DNA of 64,000 nt from Diadophis punctatus similis. Its lineage: Eukaryota; Chordata; Lepidosauria; Squamata; Dipsadidae. The stretch is taken from the NCBI GenBank assembly GCA_023053685.1, contig JALIGW010000022.1:2239001-2303000 (forward strand). Reading direction: 5' to 3'. Under the pieces are notes generated by a model. It was not told the DNA's origin, ran no database searches, and was given only the letters and a program-made list of their open reading frames with translations. Positions 35,201-45,800 of this stretch are shown here, piece after piece. The translations under genes were made by a program, and so were the position numbers. Position 1 is the first letter of the stretch. Every line of letters begins with the position of its first letter.

Positions 35201-38200
35201 AAGTCTTTTTGGTTAAACTGGCTGCATAACTTGGTGTTTCTTAACCGTGGCAATTTTAAAGACGCGCGGATTCAAATTCTGGGAGTTTGAAGTCCGCAGA
35301 TCCGCCAAGGTTGAGAAACAATAGCAATAGCACTTAGACTTATATACCGCTTCATAGTGCCCTACAGCCCTCTCTAAGCGGTTTACAGAGTTCAGCATAT
35401 TGCCCCCAACAATCTGGGTCCTCATTTTACCGACCTCAGAAGGATGGAAGGCTGAGTCAACCTTGAGCCAGTGAGATTTGAACAGCTGAACTGCTGAACT
35501 AGCAGTCAGCTGAAGTTGCAGTGCTGCTTTTAACCACTGTGCCACCTCAACATGGCTAGAACTGCATTATACTTAATTTATAAAGCTGCATCTCGTTTAT
35601 CTCTTTGCCAGGCCAACACTAGAATGCTGCGTGATTTTGGTGTCAGCCTGGCTGGAATTCTGCTCTCATTTAATCTATGAGTAAAAATGGAATTCTGGAA
35701 GGGAAATTTTTTTCCCCTGGTTGATGCACCAATGTGTTGGTTTTTGAGAGGCTTCCCCCCCCCCCCCCCCCGCTCATGGAAGAAAGGAATGCCATCTCTT
35801 AGATACCCCCCTACCTAGACATGGATCTCGGCTGTTTAAAAGCAGTTTTCAAAAAGGTGAATGCCCTGCGACTCAGGCCCTTTTGATGCTGCAGCATTAT
35901 GGGCTATTGAGTCTTCTTCCAAGCTGTCGCCACACCTGAGTTCCTGGGAGTGGCCAGAGTACAGGTGGTGCAGGATCTTCCTTGAAGGTGGGCTGGGTGC
36001 AGAGGTGGGTTTTAGCAGGTTCTGATCAGTTCTGGAGAACCGGTAGCGGAGATTTTGAGTAGTTCGGAGAACCGGTAAATACCACCTCTGACTGGCCCCG
36101 CCCCCATCTATTCTCTGCCTCCCGAGTCCCAGCTGATCGGGAGGGAATGGAGATTTTGCAGTATCCTTCCCCTGCCACGCCCACCAAGCCATGCCCACCA
36201 AGTCAGGCCACGCCCACCAAGCCATGCCAACAGAACCGGTAGTAAAAAAAATGTGAATCCCACCACTGGCTGGGTGGGCCCTGAGACAGGAGCCTGGCCC
36301 CTCCTTCACTTTATGTTGCTGTGGTGGGAGAAAGATGGGATAGAAAGAATGAAAGCGGACTGTGGATCTTGTTCCCTTCAAGGTGTGGATCTCATTTCAT
36401 CCTGCGATATTCGCTACTGCACGCAAGACGCTTGGTTCCAGGTGAAGGTGGGTTTGCCGCGACACAGTTTTACCCTAGAAACGTCTACTTGGTAAGCATC
36501 AATGACGCTAACAAGGCACGGACATACAGGCAGTCCTCAACTTAGGAACACAATTGAGCCCAACATCTCCGTTCTTAAGTGAGACATTTGTTAAGCGAGT
36601 TTTGACCCATTTTACGACCTTTCTTGCCACAGTTGTTAAGTGAATCACTGCGGTTGATAAGTTAGTAACCCGGTTGTTAAGTGAATCTGGATTCCTCATG
36701 GACTTTGCTCGTCAGAAGGTTGCAAAAGGGGATCACATGACCTTGGGGACACAGCAACGGTCGTAAGTATGAACCAGTTGCCAAGCGTCTGAATTTTGAG
36801 CACGTGACCATGGGGATGCGGCCAAAGTAGTAAGTGTGAAGAAAAATGCCGTTTTTCAGTGCCGTTGTAACTTTGAACGGTCACTAAATGAACTGTTGTA
36901 AGTCAAGGACTTCCTGTATGCCCTTTATCGATCTCTGTCTCTTTGTGTTGCTCTTTTTCTTCTCATACACGCAAACCTGTGCGCAAATACACACATGTTT
37001 ATTCCAGGCCATAAGCTTTCCAGATACGGGTTTATTCAGATTGCAAAAACAGCCCACTTCACCCTTTGGGCTGGCATTGCAAAGTGCCACCCGGAGTGGG
37101 TGTCAGGATATCTCCGTGCCCATATCATCCTTTGGAGTAAACCTTGGTGAATAACCACCTCCTTGTGTCTCCTTTCTTCAGGAAGTGGATGTTGGGCTGG
37201 CAGCCGACGTTGGCACATTGCAGCGTTTGCCACGGATCATTGGGAATCGGAGGTGAGGGCTTCGCTTCCTGCCGTCTCGGCTTTGGAAAGTGGCCGTTGG
37301 AATTTTTCTCTGGCCTAAAGGAGCCAGGAATATCCAGCCCATCGTCTGCATCTGAGATTTGGGGTATTTTGAAGCCCCCATGAACTGCACCTCAAAACAT
37401 CAAGGAAAGCCCGCTACATGTGCTGGGAGTGGGGTCGAAGGTCAATTGCCCATCTGGGGATGGGCAAACAGTCGGCCCCCACGGTTCCTTCTCTGCCCAT
37501 AAAAAAACTGGCTGCCTGTGACTCCGGTCTCTCTCTCTCTCTCTCTCTCTCTGGTTTAACGTTTTTATTGAGTTATCAAATATTACAAGATACAAAATAC
37601 AAAAGTAAATAGGGGAAAGGTGGGGAGGAAGAGGGGGAAGAGAAGTGAGGAAGGATTAGAAAAAAGAAAAAGAAGCATTGACTTCCGACTGTTGCAGTAA
37701 AATAAGGCATGAACATCAAATCACAACTTTTCGCCTTTTCATCATCATATGAACCGGCCATTTCCATAAAGATCTATCAGTCTAATCGGTAAAACCCAAA
37801 ATCAAAGTTTCATTCTTTTCCACTTCAAGCATGAAGTTCAGAAGCGGTTTCCAGGTGGAAACAAAAGTATTTTTATATTCTTTGCTTTAAGCAAAGTAGT
37901 TAATTTTGCCATTTCAGTCAACTACCATCAACTTCTGCAACCATTTGTCCATGTTAGGAATCGAAGTGTCCTTCCATTTTGGGGCATTCAATAGTCTTGC
38001 TGCTGTCAATATATATAGTAACGAAGTTCCATTTTTTTTCTGCAGTTCTTTTTCTGTTAGGGGTGACTGAGGTCTCTTAACCCCCTGTTGACGTTCTCTT
38101 TCCAGCCTAGTGAACGAGCTGGCTTTCACCGCCAGAAAGCTGATGGCTCCAGAAGCGGAGAGCTGCGGCCTTGTCAGGTGGGTCTGCCTTGAAGCCGAGT

Positions 38201-40248
38201 CTTGGGGCTGCAGACATTTCTCAAGTCTTGTGGTTTCCACTCAGAGAACCCCCTTGTCAGAACCCGCTCCCTGATTTCCCATCTCGTTGAGGCAGGAAAC
38301 TGGAAAATATCTTCTCAGAATGAGATGTCTTAGCTCCCGTCTTTTAAAAAACGAAACCCTAAATATTATCAGCGTCTTCCTTGCCCAGTTGCAAAAGATC
38401 CTCACCTCCTCCCATTGAGCTCAATCCAGATGTTTTTACGGAGGCACCCCCAGAATTCTGTGCTTTTCCTTCTCCCACGATTGTCTGGCATTTCCCGTCT
38501 TTTCTGTAGAAAATTTCCTGGCTGTGTTTTTTCATCCAGGAACTAAGCAGGTTGAGCGAAGGCCTCCTTCTTCTCAACATCTGCAACCAGGGGAAGTATA
38601 TTAATTCCATCAGCTTTGCTGGCTGGGGAATTCTGGGAGTTGAAGTCCCCCCCTCTCAAAAGTCGCTAGGTTTGAGAAACACTGAGCTATAGTAGATTGT
38701 GGAGCAAGATTGTAAGGTTTTTCTCCGACTTCCCTTGGACTGAAAAAGAAAAGGAGGATTGGCTGGCGCCTAATGCAGCCATTCCCTACCTTGGGCCTTT
38801 ATTAGAACATTCCCTCAAATCCAAGGCTTGGGCTGGAGGAAGCTGCCAAAAATCTCAGAAATTCCTCTGGCTCCCTTTCCCAGCCGTGTGTTCCGAGATC
38901 ACGAGACGATGCTGCAGAGCGCCTTTGATTTGGCCACCGAAATTGCCAGCAAGAGCCCGATTGCGGTGCAGGGGACAAAAATCAACCTCCTTTACTCCAG
39001 AGACCATTCAGTGCCCGAAGGCTTGAAATACATGGTGAGTGGTGGGTCTTCTTTATAGGTGCAGCTTGTGGTCTGCATATTGGAAGGTCTTGGGTGTTTG
39101 GGCCAGATAGTGGAGAACAGAATAACGGAGTTGGAAGGGACCAGTCCCCTCCAACCTGTTCTGTTCTACTCTACTCTACTCTGCTCTACTCTCTACTCTA
39201 CTCTACTCTACTCTACTCTACTCTACTCTACTCTACTCTACTCTACACTCTACTCTACTCTACTCTACTCTACACTCTACTCTACTCTACTCTACTCTAC
39301 TCTACACTCTACTCTACTCTACACTCTACTCTACTCTACTCTACTCTACTCTACTTCTACTTCTACTTCTACTTCTACTTCTAATCTGTATTTTATTATT
39401 CTATTCTATCCGATCGTCTATATTATTTTATTCTATTCCGATTCCGATTCCCCATTCCATTTCTCTTACTCCTCCTCCTATTCCAAATATTTGCAGCATG
39501 TTGCTGGAACCCATTCATTGTCATTTGCGTTTCCTTCATGGGGGCTTGCAACTTGGTGCTTTTTTGCTAAAAAATGGCTTGTTTGAAAAAGGCTCCTTTT
39601 AACAGCCTTGCAAGCCAGAAGGGTCACTAAGTGTGACAGGAGGCCGGCAGCACCAATCCGCATCTGAGGTCCATTCAAAATGGCTAGTCAGTCGGCGCTT
39701 TGAGGGGAACCCCTGCGGTCAATTATCTTTTACACGGGTCTCATTTTATTTGGAAAATGCATACGGCGACCTTTCCTAACTAAATAACTCTGGGCTCACA
39801 GTCAGTTTGTAAGAGGAAACCCCCCCCCCCCAGCCCAATAAACCAGCTCTATAAGCCAATCCAAAACATAGATAGTCATTGTGCAACAAATATGGCATAA
39901 GTAACTTGCCAGTCCATCTGTTTGGTTCCCATTTGCTTCCAGGCTCCAGTTCTTGGGGGACCGAGCAGGACTTCGTCCCTTAGTAGAAGGTCAAGGGGGT
40001 TGGGGCTTTGCGGGGTCCAGAAGAGGCTGTTCTCTAGGGCAGGGCTGACGGGTGAAAGTGTTCCTCAGCTTGGAAGTTTCTGAGAGAAAACAAGGGAAAA
40101 TCACTTTCTCTTAACTCCTGCCTCCTTCTGGACTCCCCTTCAGGCTGCCTGGAATATGAGCATGCTTCAAACGGAGGACATTATCAAGTCTGCCCAAGCT
40201 GTGATGGAGAAGAAGACCCCCAAGCAGGTGGTCTATTCCAAACTGTAG
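29214..40248 (+). CDS. ECH1: Delta(3,5)-delta(2,4)-dienoyl-CoA isomerase, 10 coding exons, 325 aa
   Basis: Enoyl-CoA hydratase/isomerase (crotonase) family enzyme that shifts double bonds of 3,5-dienoyl-CoA during unsaturated fatty-acid oxidation in mitochondria and peroxisomes. Exons: 29214-29253, 32059-32269, 32605-32693, 34781-34905, 34989-35037, 36383-36447, 37182-37252, 38106-38177, 38884-39034, 40144-40248; phases all agree. Visible: Arg-rich, acid-poor N-terminus ([13 protein letters not shown]) fitting a mitochondrial presequence; [12 protein letters not shown]; oxyanion-loop [10 protein letters not shown]; catalytic Asp174, Glu194 and Asp202 in GGVDL and [12 protein letters not shown], equivalent to rat Asp176, Glu196 and Asp204; C-terminal SKL, the peroxisomal type 1 signal. 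Length is near the human 328. Odd: exon 2 encodes a Gln/Pro tract ([14 protein letters not shown]) between presequence and catalytic domain that is not in the human protein as I know it. Confidence 0.95.
29715..30171. mobile_element. TIR MITE interrupted by a CR1 fragment
   Basis: Starts CAGGTAGTCCTCGACTTAC and ends CGTAAATTGAGGGCCACCTG. A CR1 3' end (GGGTTGGACTAGAAGGCCTC..) at about 29843-29905 is nested inside. It lies in ECH1 intron 1. Confidence 0.7.
30733..31153. mobile_element. TIR MITE, TA-flanked
   Basis: Starts CAGGTAATCCTCGACTTAC and ends GTAAGTCGAGGACTCCCTG, with TA directly on both sides. It lies in ECH1 intron 1. Confidence 0.8.
31441..31497. repeat. Short palindromic MITE remnant
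   Basis: GTGTTTCTCAACTTCAGC and GGTTGAGAAACAG form inverted ends of a 57-bp deleted copy. Confidence 0.5.
31728..31889. mobile_element. Palindromic hAT-type MITE with near-matching 8-bp target duplication
   Basis: Starts CAGGGGTGGGGGAACCATGG and ends GGTTCACCACCCTTG. Flanked by CACTAGAT (31720-31727) and CACCAGAT (31890-31897), seven of eight identical. It contains the CTTCAACTCCCAGAATT core and complement plus a (TG)n centre. Confidence 0.75.
32429..32530. repeat. TIR MITE fragment
   Basis: Begins CAGGTAGTCCTCGACGTACG after TA. Truncated on the right within ECH1 intron 2, about 75 bp before exon 3. Confidence 0.6.
32754..33690 (-). mobile_element. L2/CR1-type LINE, 5'-truncated copy on the minus strand
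   Basis: An open minus-strand frame of 233 codons (33660 to 32959) covers the ORF C-terminus ([37 protein letters not shown]), almost identical to the end of the element at 48-51 kb. The 3' tail (TTTA on the + strand) is at 32754-32780. The high similarity suggests recent activity of this family. Confidence 0.9.
33785..33925. repeat. Half of a 'GAAGACGTTTCGCTTCTCAT' foldback repeat
   Basis: Contains GATGAGAAGCGAAACGTCTT and CAGAAAGTCCAGTTGCCTCT but no matching left arm. Confidence 0.6.
34269..34502 (-). mobile_element. tRNA-derived SINE (Sauria-SINE type)
   Basis: Read on the minus strand: an A-box-like head (GTGCAGTGGTTAAATGCAGC), a Pol III B box GGTTCAAATCTC (complement at 34428-34439), a body, and an (AATAGC)n-type tail. 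It lies in ECH1 intron 3. Confidence 0.8.
34564..34698. mobile_element. Palindromic MITE, nearly perfect hairpin
   Basis: CAGGGGTCTCCAACCTTGGC to its complement over 135 bp with a four-to-six-base centre (GCTTTGCTGGC). Flanks GCTTAGAC and GCTTAGAG are a probable, slightly displaced 8-bp duplication. About 80 bp before ECH1 exon 4. Confidence 0.8.
35231..35318. repeat. Degraded palindromic MITE
   Basis: GTGTTTCTTAACCGTGGC and GGTTGAGAAACA ends with the TTCTGGGAGTTTGAAGTCC core. Confidence 0.5.
35319..35550 (-). mobile_element. tRNA-derived SINE (Sauria-SINE type), second copy
   Basis: Same family and orientation as the copy at 34.3 kb, with tail AATAGCAATAGC next to the MITE and head near 35550. 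It lies in ECH1 intron 5. Confidence 0.8.
36000..36268. mobile_element. hAT-type MITE with perfect 8-bp target duplication
   Basis: 269 bp starting CAGAGGTGGGTTTTAGCAGG and ending GAATCCCACCACTG. Flanked by GCTGGGTG at 35992-35999 and 36269-36276. Contains tandem CCACGCCCACCAAG-like repeats and GAACCGGTA motifs. It ends about 115 bp before ECH1 exon 6. Confidence 0.85.
36537..36916. mobile_element. TIR MITE, TA-flanked
   Basis: Starts CAGGCAGTCCTCAACTTAGG and ends GTAAGTCAAGGACTTCCTG, with ATA/TAT on the flanks. It lies in ECH1 intron 6. Confidence 0.75.
37554..38075 (-). mobile_element. L1-type LINE 3' end, minus strand
   Basis: Minus-strand translation contains [18 protein letters not shown] and [14 protein letters not shown], like the ORF2 C-terminus of reptile L1, followed by an A/T-rich 3' UTR. 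It stops about 30 bp before ECH1 exon 8. Confidence 0.65.
38608..38690. repeat. Half-copy of the palindromic MITE
   Basis: GGGGAATTCTGGGAGTTGAAG-type arm ending GAGAAACACTGAGCT, in ECH1 intron 8. Confidence 0.55.
39113..39375. repeat. CR1 3' fragment followed by (CTACT)n microsatellite
   Basis: GAGTTGGAAGGGACC is the complement of the CR1 3' end; pentamer repeats CTACT run from about 39166 to 39375 with TACAC interruptions. Both are in ECH1 intron 9. Confidence 0.8.
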
Positions 40249-40527
40249 GTGGCAACCTGTCCCTGAAGCGAGAGGGTCACACACGGTGGCTTCGCAGAGG
40301 CCAAGCCTGGATGCCGGGACACAGCAAGACAGCAGCAGCATCGAGTGCCTTTGAATCATGCATCACCTGCCTCTTCCCTTCTGGCTCACCTGCTGATTTC
40401 TTTTGGGGTGCTGCGAAGCGAGAGCCCCCTTTTGAAACGGGGTGGGGTGGGGTGTTTTCCCAAGCACGCAGGTTAGCAGCAGGGGAGCATATGAATGTAG
40501 ACGCTGAAAAAGCTGATTTTAAAAAAG

Positions 40528-40533
40528 ATTAAA
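40528..40533 (+). terminator. ECH1: ECH1 poly(A) signal (variant)
   Basis: ATTAAA about 280 bp after the stop, followed by CTGTTTTCATTG. It is the only good candidate before the next repeats. Confidence 0.55.
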
Positions 40534-40559
40534 TTCTGTTTTCATTGTACAACGTGGCC

Positions 40560-42730
40560 TGTTTTGGGTTTTTTATTTTGTTGTTATATCAGCAGCCGTT
40601 TCAAAAAAAAAAGCGCCAAACCTTATTTTTCCTTTTAAGGATTTGGTTATGAATTTACGAGGTGATGGAAGGTCAACCAGAAAAGAGAAAAGTAATGGGA
40701 AACTCTCTTCCATTTCACTACAGACAGTTAAAAAAAAAACTCCAGAGGAATGTGGTAGCATGTTTTCTGATCAGCGAATTTTATTTACAAGCAAGAGTTT
40801 TTGCGGAGTTGATTCTGAAAAATCAGGAGACCAACAGTACCTTTTCCAACTTGCATATTTTATTCCACGGCAGGTTTTTTTCATCGGGTTATTTTATTTG
40901 AACAGATTAGCAGAGTTGGAAGGGACCTTGGGGGGGGGTCATCCAGTCCACCCCTCCCGCACAAGCAGGAGACCCTACACCATTTCTGACAGATGGCAGT
41001 CCAGTCTCTTCTTGAAAGCTTCCAGTGATTAAGCTCCCACAACTTCTGAATTTATTTCTTTATTGCTGTAGGCTAATATGTATGTCCTTCTACAACTAAA
41101 GCAATTCTAATTTATCGTCATTTATCCGCTGCTGCTGCTGCTGCTTTATTGTAGAGCAGGAGGAAAAGACGGGGTTTTTGGGCTTGGGGCTAACTTTAGA
41201 AATGGCGCCCAGACCTACGGGGGCACAATTGTGATTGTGAGAACAGAGTAGAAGCCAGCAAGAGTTTAATGATTGTGTTGTTTCATTTAAGAGAAATCTG
41301 GGGGCATTTGAGAAATTAAGCGCTTTGTAGCTGGGTGTGGACAGAGGCTACTGCTTGCTGTATCCTCTTCCATCTTGCCCCATCCTCCTTCGGTCATCTG
41401 GGCACACGGATGGGCCAGAGTCCAACTGGCAGGACGTAGTTGCAAACTCCGTGGCATCTTTTTATGGCTTCATTCTCTGCCCAAGCACCATCCTGCCCTC
41501 TCTCCCAATTCACCCAGCTGCCCCGCCATCTGTCTCCCAAGTTACCTTCCATAAAACTGTCAGCTGGTTTAGTCAGCATATCCCCCACTCTACTAAACCC
41601 TACGAAGTTATTTGCTGACCACTCCCTCGAGTGCCGCTCCCTGCCTCTCGGCCTCTGCAGACCACACAAGCCACCCGTTAACCCTAACCGATGCCCCAGT
41701 TCAAAGAGTTTTATGGGGCTGATTTCCTGCTGATCGAACCAACCGAACCAACCGGGCAGGGCACGTCTCCCTTTCAGTGCCTACCAAATGGCTGTTGCTT
41801 GGTAAAGTTCAGGAAGGAATGTCCCAAAGGTGCTTTTTCAGGAGGCAGTTGGACTTCCTTATTTTTTTCCATTTGAAGACGTTTCACTTCTCATCCAAGA
41901 AGCTTCTTCAGCTCTGACTGGATGGTGGGGAAGGGAAGGATTTATACTCCTTGCAGACAGCTGGACATTTGCATCCTTTTAGACAATTCTGTCTAAAATT
42001 GGATACAAGCAACAAGTTATAAGTGGGAGGAGATGGTGATGGGAACAATGAGAAGATTATGCAGCCATAGTGAATAGTTAGACAGTGGTGGGGGAATTAT
42101 TTGTTTAGCAGAGTGATGGCGTTTGGGAAAAAACTGTTCTTGTGTCTAGTTGTCTTGGTGTGCAGTGCTCTATAGCGTCGTTTTGAGGGTAGGAGTTGAA
42201 ACAATTTATGTCCAGGATGCGAGGGGTCAGTAAATATTTTTACGGCCCTCTTTTTCACTCGTGCAGTATACAAGTCCTCAATGGAAGGCAGGTTGGCAGT
42301 AATAGTTTTTTCTGCAGTTCTGATTATCCTCTGAAGTCTGTGTCTGTCTTGTTGGGTTGCAGAACCGAACCAGACAGATCTGCTGGATGGGACGGGGAAG
42401 TTATAAAATCTTACAAATCCAGATGACATTAAACTTTCTGGCCTGCTTTAGGTTACATTCAGCATAAGTTCGTTTCTATTACTAGAACTCCCATGGTGCT
42501 ATCCTGCCTGGTCCTGGCCTGAGTGAGGATTCTGAATTTGCAGTCCAATGTGTTGAAGCACCAGGTTGAGGAAGGTGGGACCGGGTGGGTGGGTGGGTGG
42601 GGGCTTTACAGGAAAGATCCATGAGGCTTTCTCGCCTCATCCAGGATATGCTGAGCTACCAGAGCAGTGGCCTCTTATTTGTCAGGACAGGTCGGCTGGT
42701 GCCACCTCCTGTGCTCCACCCTTTCTTCCT
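40560..42730. other. ECH1-LGALS4 intergenic region
   Basis: Holds a minus-strand CR1 3' end at about 40901-41050 (CAGAGTTGGAAGGGACCTTG), half of a 'GAAGACGTTTCACTTCTCAT' foldback repeat at about 41820-41935, and the LINE remnant listed separately. The rest (41.05-41.8 kb) shows no gene or recognised repeat. Confidence 0.6.
42097..42429 (-). mobile_element. LINE ORF2 C-terminal remnant, minus strand, clade uncertain
   Basis: A 110-codon minus-strand frame includes QDRHRLQRIIRTAEK, LPSIEDLYTARVKKRA and PSHPGHKLFQLLPS, the recurring C-terminal region of a vertebrate LINE group. It may be RTE- or L2-related; I cannot decide. Confidence 0.6.
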
Positions 42731-42735
42731 TGTTT

Positions 42736-42742
42736 TATAAAA
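42736..42742 (+). promoter_or_regulatory. LGALS4: LGALS4 TATA box
   Basis: TATAAAA, 71 bp before the ATG at 42813. The spacing leaves a short 5' UTR and fits a tissue-restricted gene. Confidence 0.6.
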
Positions 42743-42812
42743 GCAATAGATACGGTTGCTTCGCTTCTTATTTGGGCATTGATCTGGACCAACGGCTTGA
42801 AACAGGATCAGC

Positions 42813-45800
42813 ATGACTTACTTCCCAGCACCCGGCTACATGCCTGTTTATAACCCGGTAAGTGTCTCTCCCACCTGGTCTTAACCTCACTATATCTTTG
42901 CAACAAAATTATTATACACCTGGATGGAGAAATACTGAAAATTGGAGCGATGGATAATAAAGGTGGCGGAACTGACCTGTTTGAATCAGGGATAAAATGG
43001 TAAGTACCTTCTATAAAAGATTGGACATCTATTTTGGACTTTTTGCTGAAAATGGACGGAAGGATGAACGTCTGGGTTTGCTGATTGAAAAATAGCTCGA
43101 ATGTGAGACATTTTAATGTAATATTAAAGAAGGAGGAGAGAGAATAAATTTGTGGAGGTTTTGATGGTTTCTGAACTTGGTGGTTTCCTTCAGGCTGGGA
43201 GAGCACCACGGAGTTGAGTTGAACCCTGAGGCTACATATATTTTCTTCTCTTGGGATAATAAGTTGGTTTGAAACTCCTATAGAAGGTTGGAAATCATGT
43301 ATTTAATCATCTTTTTCAATTTTTTGTCTTTCTATTTCTACTGTTCATTTTTTGCCTTTTATATTTTTGTCTTTTTCTAACTTTTCTGTATTTTCTCATG
43401 TTTATCTTGGAAAAATAAAGGGATAAAAGAAATTTGAGTTTGGAGTAGAAATATAATGTGAGAAACCGCCTGAGATAAGATCCTCCCTCCTTCTCTAGTA
43501 GATAAAGGAAGGGAGGGGGAGGTCAGCCCTTCGAAGTAGACCAGACTAGGAAACCAAAGTCCCACAGGTTAATACTACTTTTTATAGTGACACAATCTTT
43601 TTGGTCTGAAACTTGCAAGCAGACGTCGGCAAGCACACACCCATGCTCAGACACCACCAAGAACTCCGCGGTTCAATCCTGAGCTTCAGAGATTCTCTCC
43701 TATTGGAAGAAATGAAAATATTTGTCCATTATTTCTCAAAATAAATTGGCCAAACGTCCTACACTTGTTTGGGGTTCAGTTCCCCTCCCCCCTTTCAGCA
43801 CAATTCCTCCCACCCAGAGTGCACCGATGCAGTAGCCTCTCACCCACCTGCAGAGGAACCACGGTTCTCCTATAAAAAGCTCCAGAATTTCAGAGGAAAA
43901 GGCCAGCTCTCTCTTGGTCCCACCAGCCTGACCCAGTTGGCACTTGCAATGTTTCTCTTTTCCTTAGGGGTTCCTCCGATGCATGGAGAGATCTGATAAG
44001 AGGCTGGCACCCAGCCAGTCTTGCTTAATCCACTGATCACCCATAGAGTTAAAGCAGCACCAGTCCATGGCTGCACTTCTGGTGCTTCCTCCATGCCTTC
44101 CTTCCCCTGCCATGTTGGGGGGATTAATCCTTAGCAGAGGCCCACCCAGGAGGTCATTTGACTCATGGAAAGGCTGATACAACACACAAGTTGTGGTTGC
44201 CTGATTCAAAAGTCACAGTTGTGTTTTGCAATAAAGTCCCTGGTTTGGCTCATCATTTTCTGTCTTCCAGACTCTCCCTTATTATCAACCTGTCCCTGGC
44301 GGACTCCGTCCTGGGATGTCTGTATATGTGCAAGGCACAGTGCCCAAACATACCAACAGGTGATGTATTTTGGGGGTCTCACGGGAAGGGCAAGAAGTTA
44401 CCTTACTCAAAATATTTGTTAAAAATATATATAATATATATATAACAAAATATTATTTTGTTACAGGTACTTTATATAGTCCAAATTCGATACCAAGATT
44501 GTCCCATAACTATGGCATGGATGTATTTGCACACAAAGAAATGGTCATTTTCTGCTCATGTGACCCCGGGTCTTGGCTAAAGTTTTCATTCTGACCTGGA
44601 AAAGCCTTTCTTAATTCTTCAGATAGTTCCACTTCCTGGTTCTTCCAACTCCTAGAGGAGTTCCTAAACCAAAGGTCCCCAAACTTGGCAACTTTAAGAC
44701 TTCAACTCCCAGAATTCTGCAGCCAGCTGGGTGTTGAAGTCCACAAGTCTTAAAGTTGCCAAATTTGAAGACCCCTGAGGACTAGGAACTTGATTCTTCT
44801 CTTCAGGCAAAAACTGGCTTCCTGTGGATTCTAGCTTTATCGGAAAGAAGGGGAGAGGGAGGACTCTACTCTGCGGTTCCTTAATTTTCTCTTAATTCTC
44901 CTTTTTCTTCTTCTCTCTCTACCAGATTCCGGGTGAACTTTGCCTGTGGCCAGCATGAGGGGGCGGACATTCCCTTCCACTTCAACCCTCGCTTTGATGG
45001 GAAGGACAAAACTGTACTCAACACGTTTCAGTCCGGCAGGTGGGGGAACGAAGAGCATCACAAGATGCCCTTCCGGAAGGGCGAGCATTTTGAGGTCATC
45101 TTCATCGTCAATGAGGCCGGATACCAGGTTGGTGCACCTGACAGAGGCTCCTTTGGGACTGCAGGTAGGGTTTAAGGCAGTGCTTCTCAATTATTTTCTG
45201 TTACGCCCCCCCCCCTAGGAAGAAGTAAACATTTTGCGCCCCCCCAACTCTCCGCCAAGACGATAGTTTGCAATATTCGGCATGTTTTCGCTGAAAAAAC
45301 TCAAGCGGCTTATCAGCGTGATTGGGGTGTAATGTGTTTAAGTGACGCCTTAATTTATTTGGCTTCATGCTGTCCCGCTGCCAACATTTTTAGACACAGT
45401 AAACATACCGGTCTTTCCTCGTCTCCCACTGTAGTCACAGTGAAGCCAAGCTCTACATATGCTTCGTCATATTTCCCTGTCTTAGCTTTCGGGAGACTTA
45501 CGTTTGTCTCATTATCTCCATCTCTCTCCTCCTTTCTTTTTATCCCTGTTAAACATTTTTCCATGGTGCCTCTTAAGGGTTTGTTATCTGCACTTCATAT
45601 CTCCTGCTCTGTGCTGTGTACTATTGTTCGGTGCAAAAAAACCCTACTCCCTGCGGCAAAAAAAAGCATGTTCCCCGGGGTCATGCGCCCCCCCTGGCAT
45701 CGCTCTGCGCCCCCCCCAGGGGCCCCCGCCCCACTATTTGAGAAGCACTGGTTTAAGGGATGTTCAGGTAGTCCCCATTCAGTGACAACTGGAGCCAGCA

